NCBI GenBank assembly: GCA_946547105.1
Contig: CAMNOV010000007.1
Coordinates: 1-46,829 of the forward strand
Origin: an uncultured Clostridia bacterium
Lineage (GTDB): Bacteria; Bacillota; Clostridia; Oscillospirales; Oscillospiraceae
Direction: 5' to 3'
Length of the DNA: 46,829 bases
In this document: piece by piece, positions 17,600 through 25,301 of the stretch
How the letters are laid out: each line of letters opens with the position of its first letter
How positions within the stretch are numbered: position 1 is the stretch's first letter
Position numbers and translations under genes: made by a program
Notes under the pieces: model-generated
Told to the model about the DNA's origin: nothing
The model's database searches: none
What the model saw: only the letters and a program-made list of their open reading frames with translations

Positions 17600-17890
17600 G
17601 GTACGCGCATTTGCTAAAAAGCAAATGCGTCCGCGCGGCGGGGTTATTGTACGTGAAAGACACCCCGCCTGGGTTTCTTTCACAATATCTTCCTTCCCGA
17701 AATATGAAGTCTTGGCTTCTTTATGGATTCGAACCCGAGGTGGCCTGCGCCGCAGCGCAGGTCGAATCCCGTCAGCGACCCCGGCCCGCCCGCAGGCGGG
17801 GAATCCCGTCAGCCGATAAAACGCCCTCGTCTGCTGGGATGGATTATACGGCACGGTTTTGTAAAAATATAAATTATAATTGGAGACACC
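17600..17890. repeat. Non-coding region with tRNA 3'-end fragments
   Basis: This stretch of almost 300 bases carries no gene I can support. It contains a hairpin GCATTTGC/GCAAATGC (17607-17628), a wider inverted repeat GTGAAAGA/TCTTTCAC (17653-17683), and two copies of the tRNA-Arg 3' sequence GAATCCCGTCAG (17764-17775 and 17801-17812, the latter continuing CCG). A T-arm-like GGATTCGAACCC is also present near 17724. The fragments look like remnants of duplication or integration at the tRNA. Confidence 0.6.
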
Positions 17891-17894
17891 GACG

Positions 17895-18494
17895 ATGACA
17901 GAGAAAGAAAAAATGCTCTCAGGCCAGCTTTATGATCCGACCGATCCCGAGCTCGTAGCGCTGCGGGAAAAGGCGCACATCCTCAGCAAACAGTATAACG
18001 ACACCGTGGAGACGCAGGAGGACGAGCGCGACGAGATCATGCGCGAGCTGCTGCCCGGTCTGGGAGAGAACGCCTATCTGCAGGGGCCGGTGCAGTTCGA
18101 CTACGGCTGCTTCACCAGCTTCGGGGAAAACAGCTATGTGAATTTTAACTTCACCTGCCTGGACTGCGCGCCCGTGACGATCGGGGCGAACGTCTTCATG
18201 GGGCCGAACGTGTCGCTGCTGACGCCGGTGCACCCGCTGCGCTGGCAGGACCGCAACCTCTATGTCAAGCCCGACGGGAGCATGACGGACAAGGAATACG
18301 CCAAACCCATCACCATCGGGGACAACTGCTGGCTCGCGGGGAACGTGACCGTCTGCGGCGGCGTGACCATCGGCGCGGGCAGCGTGATCGGCGCAGGCAG
18401 CGTTGTCACGCGCGATATTCCCGCAGGCGTCATTGCGGCCGGCGTCCCGTGCCGCGTGATCCGCGAGATCACGGACGAGGACCGCATGGAATAA
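17895..18494 (+). CDS. Maltose/galactoside O-acetyltransferase family (left-handed beta-helix)
   Basis: Acetyl-CoA-dependent sugar O-acetyltransferase of the Maa/LacA/NodL family, 199 residues, normal length. An N-terminal Mac domain (MTEKEKMLSGQLYDPTDPEL to about residue 55) precedes hexapeptide repeats that form the helix (NVTVCGGVTIGAGSVIGAGS). The catalytic His is in LLTPVHPL. The C-terminus GVPCRVIREI is typical. The ATG at 17895 is preferred over 17880 because GGAG then sits nine bases upstream. The acceptor sugar is unknown. The gene is alone, with a strong terminator behind it. Confidence 0.93.
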   Translation: MTEKEKMLSGQLYDPTDPELVALREKAHILSKQYNDTVETQEDERDEIMRELLPGLGENAYLQGPVQFDYGCFTSFGENSYVNFNFTCLDCAPVTIGANVFMGPNVSLLTPVHPLRWQDRNLYVKPDGSMTDKEYAKPITIGDNCWLAGNVTVCGGVTIGAGSVIGAGSVVTRDIPAGVIAAGVPCRVIREITDEDRME

Positions 18495-18510
18495 GACAAT
18501 ATAGAATGTA

Positions 18511-18549
18511 AGGAGCAGGCAGCCGGACCGGCTGCCTGCTCCTTTTTTT
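18511..18549 (+). terminator. Terminator of the acetyltransferase gene
   Basis: GGAGCAGGCAGCC pairs with GGCTGCCTGCTCC, followed by seven T. Confidence 0.95.
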
Positions 18550-18666
18550 GCCATGTTTCGGCAGGCGGAAAGCCCGCGTTCGACAGCCCGGCTATGCTCT
18601 GTGCATAAAAAGAAGCGGGGCTTCTTGTGCAAACAACCAAAAAGATCGTTAAGAAAGTGGCAGGAC

Positions 18667-18695
18667 TTGACATGGTTTTGTGCATATTATATAGT
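18667..18695 (+). promoter_or_regulatory. Promoter of the sugar-acid catabolic locus
   Basis: Perfect TTGACA (18667-18672), a 17-base spacer and TATAGT (18690-18695), 45 bases before the first gene. It is the only strong promoter I can see before the GntR gene's own promoter, so the dehydrogenase, transketolase and TRAP genes probably form one transcript. Confidence 0.9.
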
Positions 18696-18723
18696 TGTAT
18701 TACAAGCTTACAAGCTAACAAGC
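18695..18723 (+). promoter_or_regulatory. Probable GntR operator and tandem repeats
   Basis: TTGTATTACAA (18695-18705) is a perfect 11-bp palindrome of the GT-N3-AC type bound by FadR-subfamily GntR proteins, placed right at the end of the -10 box. It runs into three tandem 8-base units, TTACAAGC twice and then TAACAAGC (18700-18723). The GntR gene of the same locus (24561) is the likely reader. Site and regulator are linked by inference. Confidence 0.6.
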
Positions 18724-18739
18724 TGCAGGAGGATCTCTT

Positions 18740-19762
18740 ATGAACGTACTGATGATCGGCACCGGCGATATCGCCTATTCCCACGGCCGCGCGGTGGTCA
18801 AGCTTGGCGGAAAGGTCTTCGCCTGCTATGACGTGAACGAGGCGGGGATGAAGCGCTATCAGGCGGAATTCGGCAGCGAGATGCTGCGCTACGAGCAGCT
18901 GGAGGACTATATCCCCAGCGCCGATTACGTGGTGCTCTGCACGCCGCCCACCAAGCGCCTGGACTATGTGGAAATGGTCCTGAAGCATCACATCCCGCTC
19001 TACATGGAGAAACCCATCGCCACCAATCTTGAGGACGCCCGGAAAATCAAGGAAATGGAGCAGAAGTACGACGGAACGATCATCGTCGGCTTTGCCCACC
19101 GCTATCGCCCCGCCTTCCAGAAGATGGTCGAGCTGGTGCGCTCCGGCGCGCTCGGCGATCCGGTCAACGTGTTTGACAACCGCGTCGGTCCCGGCTACGG
19201 CTTCCGCGGCACCTGGTTCGCGCCCTCCTGGCGCACCGACCCGCGCTTTGCCTGCGGCTTCACCATCGAGTCCATTTCCCACGAGTGGAACCTGCTGACC
19301 GCGCTCTGCGGCGAATTCGAGACTCTCAGCGCCAACGTCTGGTGCACGATCGACACGCTCCCGACCTATGACACCAACTTCTCCGCCACGATGAAGATCA
19401 AAAAGGGCGGCGTTGCCACCATCAACGCCAGCTGGAGCAGCGATCTTGGCGGCAACTTCAAGGGCTACATCGGCACCAAGGGCACGGCTTTCCTCCGCGG
19501 ACGCGACATGTTCGAGTTCGAGGAACTGACCTACAAGACTGCCGACATGGCCGAGCCCGTCACCATCCATTACAACGATTCCTACAAGCACAACCAGGAC
19601 GGCGTGATCTTCCCAATCCACCAGCATTTCCAGGACTGCCTGAAAAACGGCACGCCGATCTGCACGCCGCTGGACGAGGGCATCAAGGTCCTCAAGCTTT
19701 CCACGCTCGCGCTGGAATCCTCCCGTGAACACAAGGAAATCATTTTGGACGAAAGGATGTGA
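18740..19762 (+). CDS. Gfo/Idh/MocA family NAD(P)-dependent oxidoreductase
   Basis: Predicted sugar or sugar-acid dehydrogenase, 340 residues. The N-terminal Rossmann fold opens MNVLMIGTGDIAYSHGRAV, with the family EKPIATN segment near residue 93. GFAHRYRPAFQKMVELV supplies the catalytic-helix region, and the C-terminal alpha/beta domain follows. It normally oxidises a secondary hydroxyl to a ketone. AGGAGG stands before the ATG. It is the first gene of the locus. Its stop falls inside the next gene's alternative start region, indicating tight coupling. The substrate is unknown; from context a carboxylated polyol. Confidence 0.92.
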   Translation: MNVLMIGTGDIAYSHGRAVVKLGGKVFACYDVNEAGMKRYQAEFGSEMLRYEQLEDYIPSADYVVLCTPPTKRLDYVEMVLKHHIPLYMEKPIATNLEDARKIKEMEQKYDGTIIVGFAHRYRPAFQKMVELVRSGALGDPVNVFDNRVGPGYGFRGTWFAPSWRTDPRFACGFTIESISHEWNLLTALCGEFETLSANVWCTIDTLPTYDTNFSATMKIKKGGVATINASWSSDLGGNFKGYIGTKGTAFLRGRDMFEFEELTYKTADMAEPVTIHYNDSYKHNQDGVIFPIHQHFQDCLKNGTPICTPLDEGIKVLKLSTLALESSREHKEIILDERM

Positions 19763-19770
19763 CTCCACCC

Positions 19771-20616
19771 ATGGATCAGAAGGAACTCACCGCGCTGAAA
19801 AACAAGGCGACCGAGCTGCGCATCCGTGTGATCGACATGATCTGGAAGGCGCGCAGCGGTCATCCCGGCGGCTCGCTGTCCGTGGCGGACTTCATGGCCG
19901 CCTGCTATTTCCGCTATATGAACGTGCGGCCCGAGGAGCCCCGCTGGCCCGACCGCGACCGCTTCGTGCTGTCGAAAGGCCACGTCTGTCCGGCACAGTA
20001 TGCGGCGCTGGCGATGAGAGGCTTCTTCCCGATGGAGGTGCTCGACACGCTGCGCAAGGAGGGCTCTCCGCTGCAGGGCCACCCCAGCATGACCAAGTGC
20101 CCCGGCATCGATATCTCCACCGGCTCGCTGGGCCAGGGTCTGGCCTGCGGCGTCGGTATGGCGCTGGCCGCCAAGCTCGACCGCAAGGACTACCGCGTTT
20201 TCTGTGCCGTCGGCGACGGCGAGTGCAACGAGGGCGAGATCTGGGAGGCCTGCGGCACCGCGCACAAGTACAAGCTGGATAACCTCGTGGTCTTCGTGGA
20301 CTGGAACAATCTCCAGCTCGACGGCACCTGCGAGGAGATCATGCCCCCCATCAGCCTGGCCAGAAAGTTCGAGGCCTTCGGCTTCGAGGTCTATGAGTGC
20401 GACGGCAACGACATGGAAGCGCTCTGCGAGGTCATGGACAAGGCCCTGGCCGCCAAGAACGGCCTGCCCAAGTGCATCGTGGGCAAGACCGTCAAGGGCA
20501 AGGGCGTGAGCTACATGGAAAACGTCTGCTCCTGGCACGGCACCGCGCCCAACGACGAGCAGCACGCGCAGGCGATCGAAGAGCTGAACGCGCTTTATAT
20601 CAAAGAGGAGGCCTGA
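19771..20616 (+). CDS. Transketolase, N-terminal (TPP-binding) subunit
   Basis: First half of a split transketolase, 281 residues. It carries the diphosphate-binding half of the thiamine site: ARSGHPGGSLSVADF near residue 30, STGSLGQGLACGVGMA near 118, and the TPP motif GDGECNEG ending in DWNNLQLDG. Two-subunit transketolases are often dedicated to pathways outside the pentose phosphate cycle. ATG 19771 is used; GTG 19759 is in frame but has a ribosome site too close. The C-terminal subunit gene begins two bases after its stop. Confidence 0.93.
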   Translation: MDQKELTALKNKATELRIRVIDMIWKARSGHPGGSLSVADFMAACYFRYMNVRPEEPRWPDRDRFVLSKGHVCPAQYAALAMRGFFPMEVLDTLRKEGSPLQGHPSMTKCPGIDISTGSLGQGLACGVGMALAAKLDRKDYRVFCAVGDGECNEGEIWEACGTAHKYKLDNLVVFVDWNNLQLDGTCEEIMPPISLARKFEAFGFEVYECDGNDMEALCEVMDKALAAKNGLPKCIVGKTVKGKGVSYMENVCSWHGTAPNDEQHAQAIEELNALYIKEEA

Positions 20617-20618
20617 GC

Positions 20619-21554
20619 ATGGAGACGAAAAAAATCGCGACCCGCGACGGCTTCGGCGAAGCCATCGTAGAGCTGGGCAAAGAAAACAGGGACATCCTTG
20701 TCGTCGATATCGACATCGGCAAGAGCTGCAAGACCGGCACCTTCCGCAAGGAACTGCCGGAGCAGTACCTGAACGTGGGCATCGCCGAGCAGAACGGCGC
20801 CGGCGTGGCCGCGGGCCTTGCCACCTGCGGCAAGATCCCCTTCGTGGTCACCTACGCCGCCTTCGGCTCCATGCGCATCTGCGAGATGATCCGCCAGGAG
20901 ATCTGCTATCCGCATCTGAACGTAAAGATCGCCTGCTCCCACGGCGGCGTGACGCCCGCCAACGACGGCGCGAGCCACCAGGCCATCGAGGACATGGGCA
21001 TCATGCGCACGCTGCCCAACATGACCGTCATCATGCCGGCGGACTACTATGCCGCCAAGGCGCTCGTCAAGGCGGCCGCCGCCTTCGACGGCCCCATGTA
21101 CCTGCGCTTCACCCGCGATGCGATCCCGGTGATCTATGACGAGAACGAGACCTTTGAGATCGGCAAGGCCAAGAAGCTGCGCGAAGGGAAGGACGTCGCC
21201 CTCATCGCCAACGGCGACACCGTCCGTCTTGCGATCGAGGCCGCCGGGCTGCTCGCCGAAAAGGGGATCGAAGCGCGCGTGCTGGACATGCACACCATCA
21301 AGCCCCTGGACGAGCAGGCCGTGAACGCCTGCGTCGACGAGATTGGCCGAATCATCACGGTCGAGGATCACAACATCCTCAACGGTCTCGGCAGCGCCGT
21401 GGCGGAAGTCATCGCCGAGCGCGGCAAGGGCAAGCTCAAGCGCATCGGCATTCAGGACCAGTTCGGCCAGTCCGCGCCCTATGAGCGCCTGCTTGCCATG
21501 AACGGCATCACCGTGGAAAACATCGTCGCCCAGGCGGAAGCCCTGATGAAGTGA
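20619..21554 (+). CDS. Transketolase, C-terminal (pyrimidine-binding) subunit
   Basis: Second half of the split transketolase, 311 residues. The catalytic Glu lies in VGIAEQNGAGVAAGLA (about residue 53), the substrate-phosphate or carboxylate loop in CSHGGVTPANDGASHQ, and the C-terminal regulatory domain in the last ~120 residues. It associates with the preceding subunit to move a two-carbon ketol unit between sugars. GAGGAGG precedes the ATG. Acceptor and donor cannot be read from sequence; the locus suggests a keto sugar acid as donor. Confidence 0.93.
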   Translation: METKKIATRDGFGEAIVELGKENRDILVVDIDIGKSCKTGTFRKELPEQYLNVGIAEQNGAGVAAGLATCGKIPFVVTYAAFGSMRICEMIRQEICYPHLNVKIACSHGGVTPANDGASHQAIEDMGIMRTLPNMTVIMPADYYAAKALVKAAAAFDGPMYLRFTRDAIPVIYDENETFEIGKAKKLREGKDVALIANGDTVRLAIEAAGLLAEKGIEARVLDMHTIKPLDEQAVNACVDEIGRIITVEDHNILNGLGSAVAEVIAERGKGKLKRIGIQDQFGQSAPYERLLAMNGITVENIVAQAEALMK

Positions 21555-21593
21555 GATCCCGGCCAGACCGGATAAAAAATAAGGAGGAGAAAA

Positions 21594-22592
21594 ATGAAAA
21601 AACTCGTCGCCCTGCTGCTTGCGCTCGTGATGGTTTTCGCTCTCTGCGCCTGCGGCAACAATGCCACCAGCAACGACAATCAGACCTACACCATCAGCAT
21701 CGGACACAGCGACACCACCCAGAACCTGATCCACATCTCCCTCGAGCACTTTGCCAAGGCCGTCAATGAAAAGACCAACGGCCGCGTCACCATCCAGATC
21801 TTCGCCGCCGAGCAGCTCGGCAGCAACAAGGAAATGATCGAGATGGTCAAGATGGGCAACCTCGACGCCATGATGCTGCCCTCCGGCCAGCAGGCGGACT
21901 TCTGCCCGAAGTTCAAGGCTCTGAGCCTGCCCTTCCTGTTCTCTGACTACGAGCACGTCTACAAGGTGCTTGACGGCGAGATCGGCCAGGAGCTCCTGGA
22001 AGGTCTGGAGGAGAACAACATGATCCAGCTGGCCTACTGGGAAAACGGCCTGCGTCAGTTCACCAACAGCAAGCGCCCCATTGAGAAGCCCGAGGATCTG
22101 GCCGGCCTGAAATTCCGTACCCCCGAGGACAAGATGACCATGGCCATCTTCGCCGCCTACGGCGCCAGCGCCTCTCCCTTCGCCTTCTCCGAATTGTACC
22201 TCGCCCTTCAGCAGGGCACCTTTGACGGCCAGGAGAACCCTGTCGCCAACATCTACGCCAACAACTTCCAGGACGTCCAGAAGTACCTGACCATGGTGAA
22301 CTACCAGTATCAGCCCAAGGACATGATCTTCAGCCTGACCACCTGGAACAAGCTGCCCGCCGACATCCAGCAGGTCCTGCTTGACTGCGCCAAGGAGTAC
22401 GGCGCCGAGCACCGCAAGGCCATCGTCGATTCCGAGGCTCAGATGCTCGCCGAGCTCGAGGCCGCCGGCATGCAGATCGGCTACCCCGACACCACTCCCT
22501 TCATCGAGCAGGCGCAGAGCGTCTACACCGACTTCTACGCCGAGAACCCCTGGGCCGAGGATCTGGTCGCCCGTATCAACGCTCTCAAGTAA
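21594..22592 (+). CDS. TRAP transporter substrate-binding lipoprotein (DctP family)
   Basis: Extracytoplasmic solute receptor, 332 residues, with lipoprotein signal MKKLVALLLALVMVFALCAC. DctP hallmarks are present: LAGLKFRTPED with Arg175, the conserved arginine that pairs with a ligand carboxylate, and ALQQGTFDGQENP with Asn215. The ligand is therefore probably an organic or sugar acid rather than a neutral sugar. AAGGAGG precedes the start. A 10-bp hairpin between this gene and dctQ fits higher expression of the receptor than of the permease. Confidence 0.94.
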   Translation: MKKLVALLLALVMVFALCACGNNATSNDNQTYTISIGHSDTTQNLIHISLEHFAKAVNEKTNGRVTIQIFAAEQLGSNKEMIEMVKMGNLDAMMLPSGQQADFCPKFKALSLPFLFSDYEHVYKVLDGEIGQELLEGLEENNMIQLAYWENGLRQFTNSKRPIEKPEDLAGLKFRTPEDKMTMAIFAAYGASASPFAFSELYLALQQGTFDGQENPVANIYANNFQDVQKYLTMVNYQYQPKDMIFSLTTWNKLPADIQQVLLDCAKEYGAEHRKAIVDSEAQMLAELEAAGMQIGYPDTTPFIEQAQSVYTDFYAENPWAEDLVARINALK

Positions 22593-22615
22593 TCGCAGTC
22601 CTCTGACCGAATACC

Positions 22616-22645
22616 GGGGAGGCACAGCGCCTGCCGTGCCTCCCC
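22616..22645 (+). promoter_or_regulatory. Intercistronic hairpin between dctP and dctQ
   Basis: A perfect 10-bp stem GGGGAGGCAC / GTGCCTCCCC with a 10-base loop and no T-run. Such hairpins protect the 3' end of upstream mRNA and set receptor over permease levels. Confidence 0.7.
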
Positions 22646-22669
22646 CTGTCTGATTTATGAGGTGGTAAC

Positions 22670-23176
22670 ATGAAAGCCTTTATTCGCAAGCTCAGCGGGA
22701 TTCTGGACTGGATCTCCGGCGCGATCTGCGCGACTGTGCTGGCCGGTCTGTGCATCGTCATCGTCTATTCCGTCATCATGCGCTTTATTTTCAACAATCC
22801 GGTCACCTGGCAGTATGAGCTGACGCTCGTCGGCCTGTGCTGGGCGATCTTCATCGGCATGCCGATGACCTTCCACAAGGAGGAGCATCTGCGCCTGACC
22901 TTCGTCAGCAACAAGCTCTCTCCCAAGGTGTGGACGGTATATATGGACGTGATCGACCTGCTGCTGATCGCCTTCCTGATCACCGGCATCGTGTGCAGCT
23001 TTTCGATCATCAAGTCGACCTGGTCGACTTATTACAAGACCATTGCCATCCGCAACGGCGTCTATTACCTCGCTTTCCCCATCGGGTGCGCCTTCTCGAT
23101 CGTACACCTGATTGATCTGATCCTGAACCGCAAGCCGGAGGACGCTCCGACTGCCCAGAAAGAAATGGAGGCCTGA
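22670..23176 (+). CDS. TRAP transporter small permease subunit (DctQ family)
   Basis: 168 residues with four membrane segments, starting MKAFIRKLSGILDWISGAIC. The typical family WQYELTLVGLCWAIFIGM segment follows near residue 45. DctQ forms the scaffold of the Na+-coupled permease with DctM. The downstream dctM begins two bases after the stop. Confidence 0.93.
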   Translation: MKAFIRKLSGILDWISGAICATVLAGLCIVIVYSVIMRFIFNNPVTWQYELTLVGLCWAIFIGMPMTFHKEEHLRLTFVSNKLSPKVWTVYMDVIDLLLIAFLITGIVCSFSIIKSTWSTYYKTIAIRNGVYYLAFPIGCAFSIVHLIDLILNRKPEDAPTAQKEMEA

Positions 23177-23178
23177 AC

Positions 23179-24465
23179 ATGACTTTTGCAGGATATGTTG
23201 CACTGCTCGTGGGAGGCTTCCTCCTGCTGATGGTCCTGGGCGTTCCCATCGCCTTTTCGCTCTCCATCTCCGCCATCTTCACCGTTCTCGTGACCGGCAA
23301 CTTCACCGTGACCGCGATCTTCCACCGCATGGTCGGCAACGCCAGCGGCTACACGCTGCTTGCCATCCCGTTTTTCATCCTCGCGGCCAAGCTGATGAAC
23401 ACGGGCGGCATCACGCGCAAGATCTTCCGCGCCTGCTCCGCCTGGGTCGGCGCCATCCCCGGCGGTCTCGGCCATGCCAACGTCGTGGCTTCGATCGTCT
23501 TTTCCGGCATGAGCGGCTCCGCTGTCGCTGACGCCGGCGGCCTCGGCCAGATCGAGGTCGACGCCATGATCAAGGACGGCTTTGATCCCGACTTCTCCGC
23601 CGCCGTCACCGCGGCCTCCGCGACGATCGGCCCCATCATCCCGCCGAGCATTCCGATGGTCGTCTACGGCATGATGACGGAGGTCTCCGTCGGCGCGCTG
23701 TTCATCGGCGGCATCGTGCCCGGCCTCTGCCTGGCGCTCGCCACCAGCGTCCTGGTCTTCTTCATGGCCAAGAAGCGCCATTATCCGGTCAAGAAGTTCA
23801 GCTGGAAGGAAGTGGGCGCGGCCACCAAGGAAGCGCTGCTGAGCCTGCTGACCCCGATCATCATCATCGGCGGCATCTGGACCGGCATCTTCAGCCCCAC
23901 CGAGGCCGCCTGCATCGCCGCGACCTATGCCTTCATCCTCTCCGTGATCGTCTACCGCGAGCTCGGCTGGAAGGAAGTCAAGCAGGCCCTCATCGAGACC
24001 GCCCGCGACAGCGCCGGCATCCTCTGCATCATTTGCGGCGCCGCCTCCTTCTCCTGGCTCGTCACCATGCTCGGCATGACCCAGGCGATGAGCAACGCGC
24101 TGGTCTCTCTGACCGACAACAAGTACATCATCCTTCTGATCGTGAACATCGCCTTCCTGATCATCGGCATGTTTATGGAAGCTCTGGCCGCCATGACCAT
24201 CACGCTGCCCTTCCTGGTGCCGCTGATGGCCGTTTACGGCATCAACCCGCTGCACCTCGGCGTCGTGCTGGTGCTCAACCTGATGATCGGCCTGTGCACG
24301 CCTCCCGTGGGCACCAGCCTCTTCATCTGCGCCAAGACCGCCGGCATCACCATCGAAAAGATGTACAAGGCGATCCTGCCCTTCCTGATCCCGCTGATCC
24401 TGGTCCTGTTCCTGATCACCTATGTGCCCGGCCTTGTCACCTGGCTGCCCGGCACGATCGGCTGA
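23179..24465 (+). CDS. TRAP transporter large permease subunit (DctM family)
   Basis: 428 residues, about 11-12 membrane segments. It is the Na+-driven elevator subunit that receives ligand from DctP. Family signatures include GVPIAFSLSISAIF at the start, FFILAAKLMNTGGITRKIF, SGMSGSAVADAGGLGQIEV, and ATIGPIIPPSIPMVVYG. The C-terminal half contains LNLMIGLCTPPVGTSLFICA. Length and order are canonical. It ends the first transcription block of the locus; no terminator is visible before the GntR promoter. Confidence 0.95.
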   Translation: MTFAGYVALLVGGFLLLMVLGVPIAFSLSISAIFTVLVTGNFTVTAIFHRMVGNASGYTLLAIPFFILAAKLMNTGGITRKIFRACSAWVGAIPGGLGHANVVASIVFSGMSGSAVADAGGLGQIEVDAMIKDGFDPDFSAAVTAASATIGPIIPPSIPMVVYGMMTEVSVGALFIGGIVPGLCLALATSVLVFFMAKKRHYPVKKFSWKEVGAATKEALLSLLTPIIIIGGIWTGIFSPTEAACIAATYAFILSVIVYRELGWKEVKQALIETARDSAGILCIICGAASFSWLVTMLGMTQAMSNALVSLTDNKYIILLIVNIAFLIIGMFMEALAAMTITLPFLVPLMAVYGINPLHLGVVLVLNLMIGLCTPPVGTSLFICAKTAGITIEKMYKAILPFLIPLILVLFLITYVPGLVTWLPGTIG

Positions 24466-24484
24466 CCGCAGCCGCAGTTATTCG

Positions 24485-24514
24485 TTGACAGAGCTTGGTT
24501 TCAGATGCTAAAGT
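24485..24514 (+). promoter_or_regulatory. Promoter of the GntR regulator gene
   Basis: TTGACA (24485-24490), an 18-base spacer and TAAAGT (24509-24514), 47 bases before the start codon. No copy of the TTGTATTACAA palindrome is seen here, so autoregulation is not evident. Confidence 0.6.
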
Positions 24515-24560
24515 GTGAAAGTAAACAGTGTTTGGAGCCGTCGACAGGAGGTGAGCGGTC

Positions 24561-25244
24561 ATGCAGGGCTTTAGTCCGGTATCCAGCAGCAAGCTTTATA
24601 TCCAGATCTACAACCAGATCCGCGATGCGATCATGAAGGGCAGCTATTCGGTGGGGGACAAGCTCCCCAGCGAAAAGGAGCTCTGCCAGATCTTCAACGT
24701 CAGCCGCGTGCCCGTGCGGGAAGCGCTGAGCGCGCTCGAACTGAGCGGCCTGGTCGAATCGGTGCACGGCGCCGGCGTCTATGTCAAGCAGCTCAACGTC
24801 GTCTCCAACGACTGGGTGCACGCCATCGATCCGCAGGAGATCATCCGCGTCCGGCAGATCCTGGAGCCCGAGGTCGCCCGCGACGCGGCGGCCAATATCA
24901 GCGAGACGGAAAAGCAGCGCCTGCGGGAGATCCTGGAACGCTTTCACCGGGAAGCCGGGCAGGAGATCTACTCCGAAAAGACCGACGAGGATTTCCATCG
25001 CTGCCTGGCCCGCGCCAGCGGCAACCAGCTGTACGTCGTGCTCTATGATATGATCTGGAAGGCCATGGAGCAGAAGATGTGGAACATGATCCGCGAGCGC
25101 ACCATCCAGTCGGAGTTTTACCGGCAGGGCAACTATGACGAGCACATCCAGATCGGCAACGCCGTGCTCGCCGGCGACGCGGAGGCCGCCTATTCGATCA
25201 TGAAGCTGCACATGGAGCGGCTGGAAACCCGCTACTGGAAGTAA
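24561..25244 (+). CDS. GntR family regulator, FadR subfamily
   Basis: 227-residue transcription factor. The winged helix-turn-helix spans residues ~8-78 (SKLYIQIYNQIRDAIMKGSY, LPSEKELCQIFNVSRVPVRE). An all-helical FCD ligand domain follows, with the metal-binding pattern Asp/His in DEDFHRCLARASGN and a later His in the last helix bundle. FCD regulators commonly bind carboxylic acids, which fits the locus. AGGAGG precedes the ATG. It probably represses the dehydrogenase/TRAP promoter through the palindrome at 18695 and is released by the substrate or an intermediate. Confidence 0.93.
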   Translation: MQGFSPVSSSKLYIQIYNQIRDAIMKGSYSVGDKLPSEKELCQIFNVSRVPVREALSALELSGLVESVHGAGVYVKQLNVVSNDWVHAIDPQEIIRVRQILEPEVARDAAANISETEKQRLREILERFHREAGQEIYSEKTDEDFHRCLARASGNQLYVVLYDMIWKAMEQKMWNMIRERTIQSEFYRQGNYDEHIQIGNAVLAGDAEAAYSIMKLHMERLETRYWK

Positions 25245-25255
25245 AAATCAAAATG

Positions 25256-25286
25256 CTGCCCCGGGCCGTCTCCGGGGCAGTTTTTT
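25256..25286 (+). terminator. Terminator or attenuator between gntR and the dehydrogenase gene
   Basis: CTGCCCCGG / CCGGGGCAG stem followed by six T. The next gene's AAGGAGG begins at 25288, only one base after the T-run, so no promoter fits between. Downstream genes must depend on readthrough or on a promoter inside gntR. Confidence 0.85.
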
Positions 25287-25301
25287 CAAGGAGGAGAACG
25301 C

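Noticed and set aside
17438..17854. Open frames across the tRNA-Arg, such as one containing TADGIRTHDLQSRSLA.
   Set aside because: These are the familiar spurious translations of tRNA genes; the RNA structure is complete and explains the sequence.
18740..24465. Sialic acid TRAP uptake locus.
   Set aside because: No nanA, nanE, nanK or sialidase gene is nearby, and DctP/DctQ/DctM with transketolase does not match a sialic acid locus.
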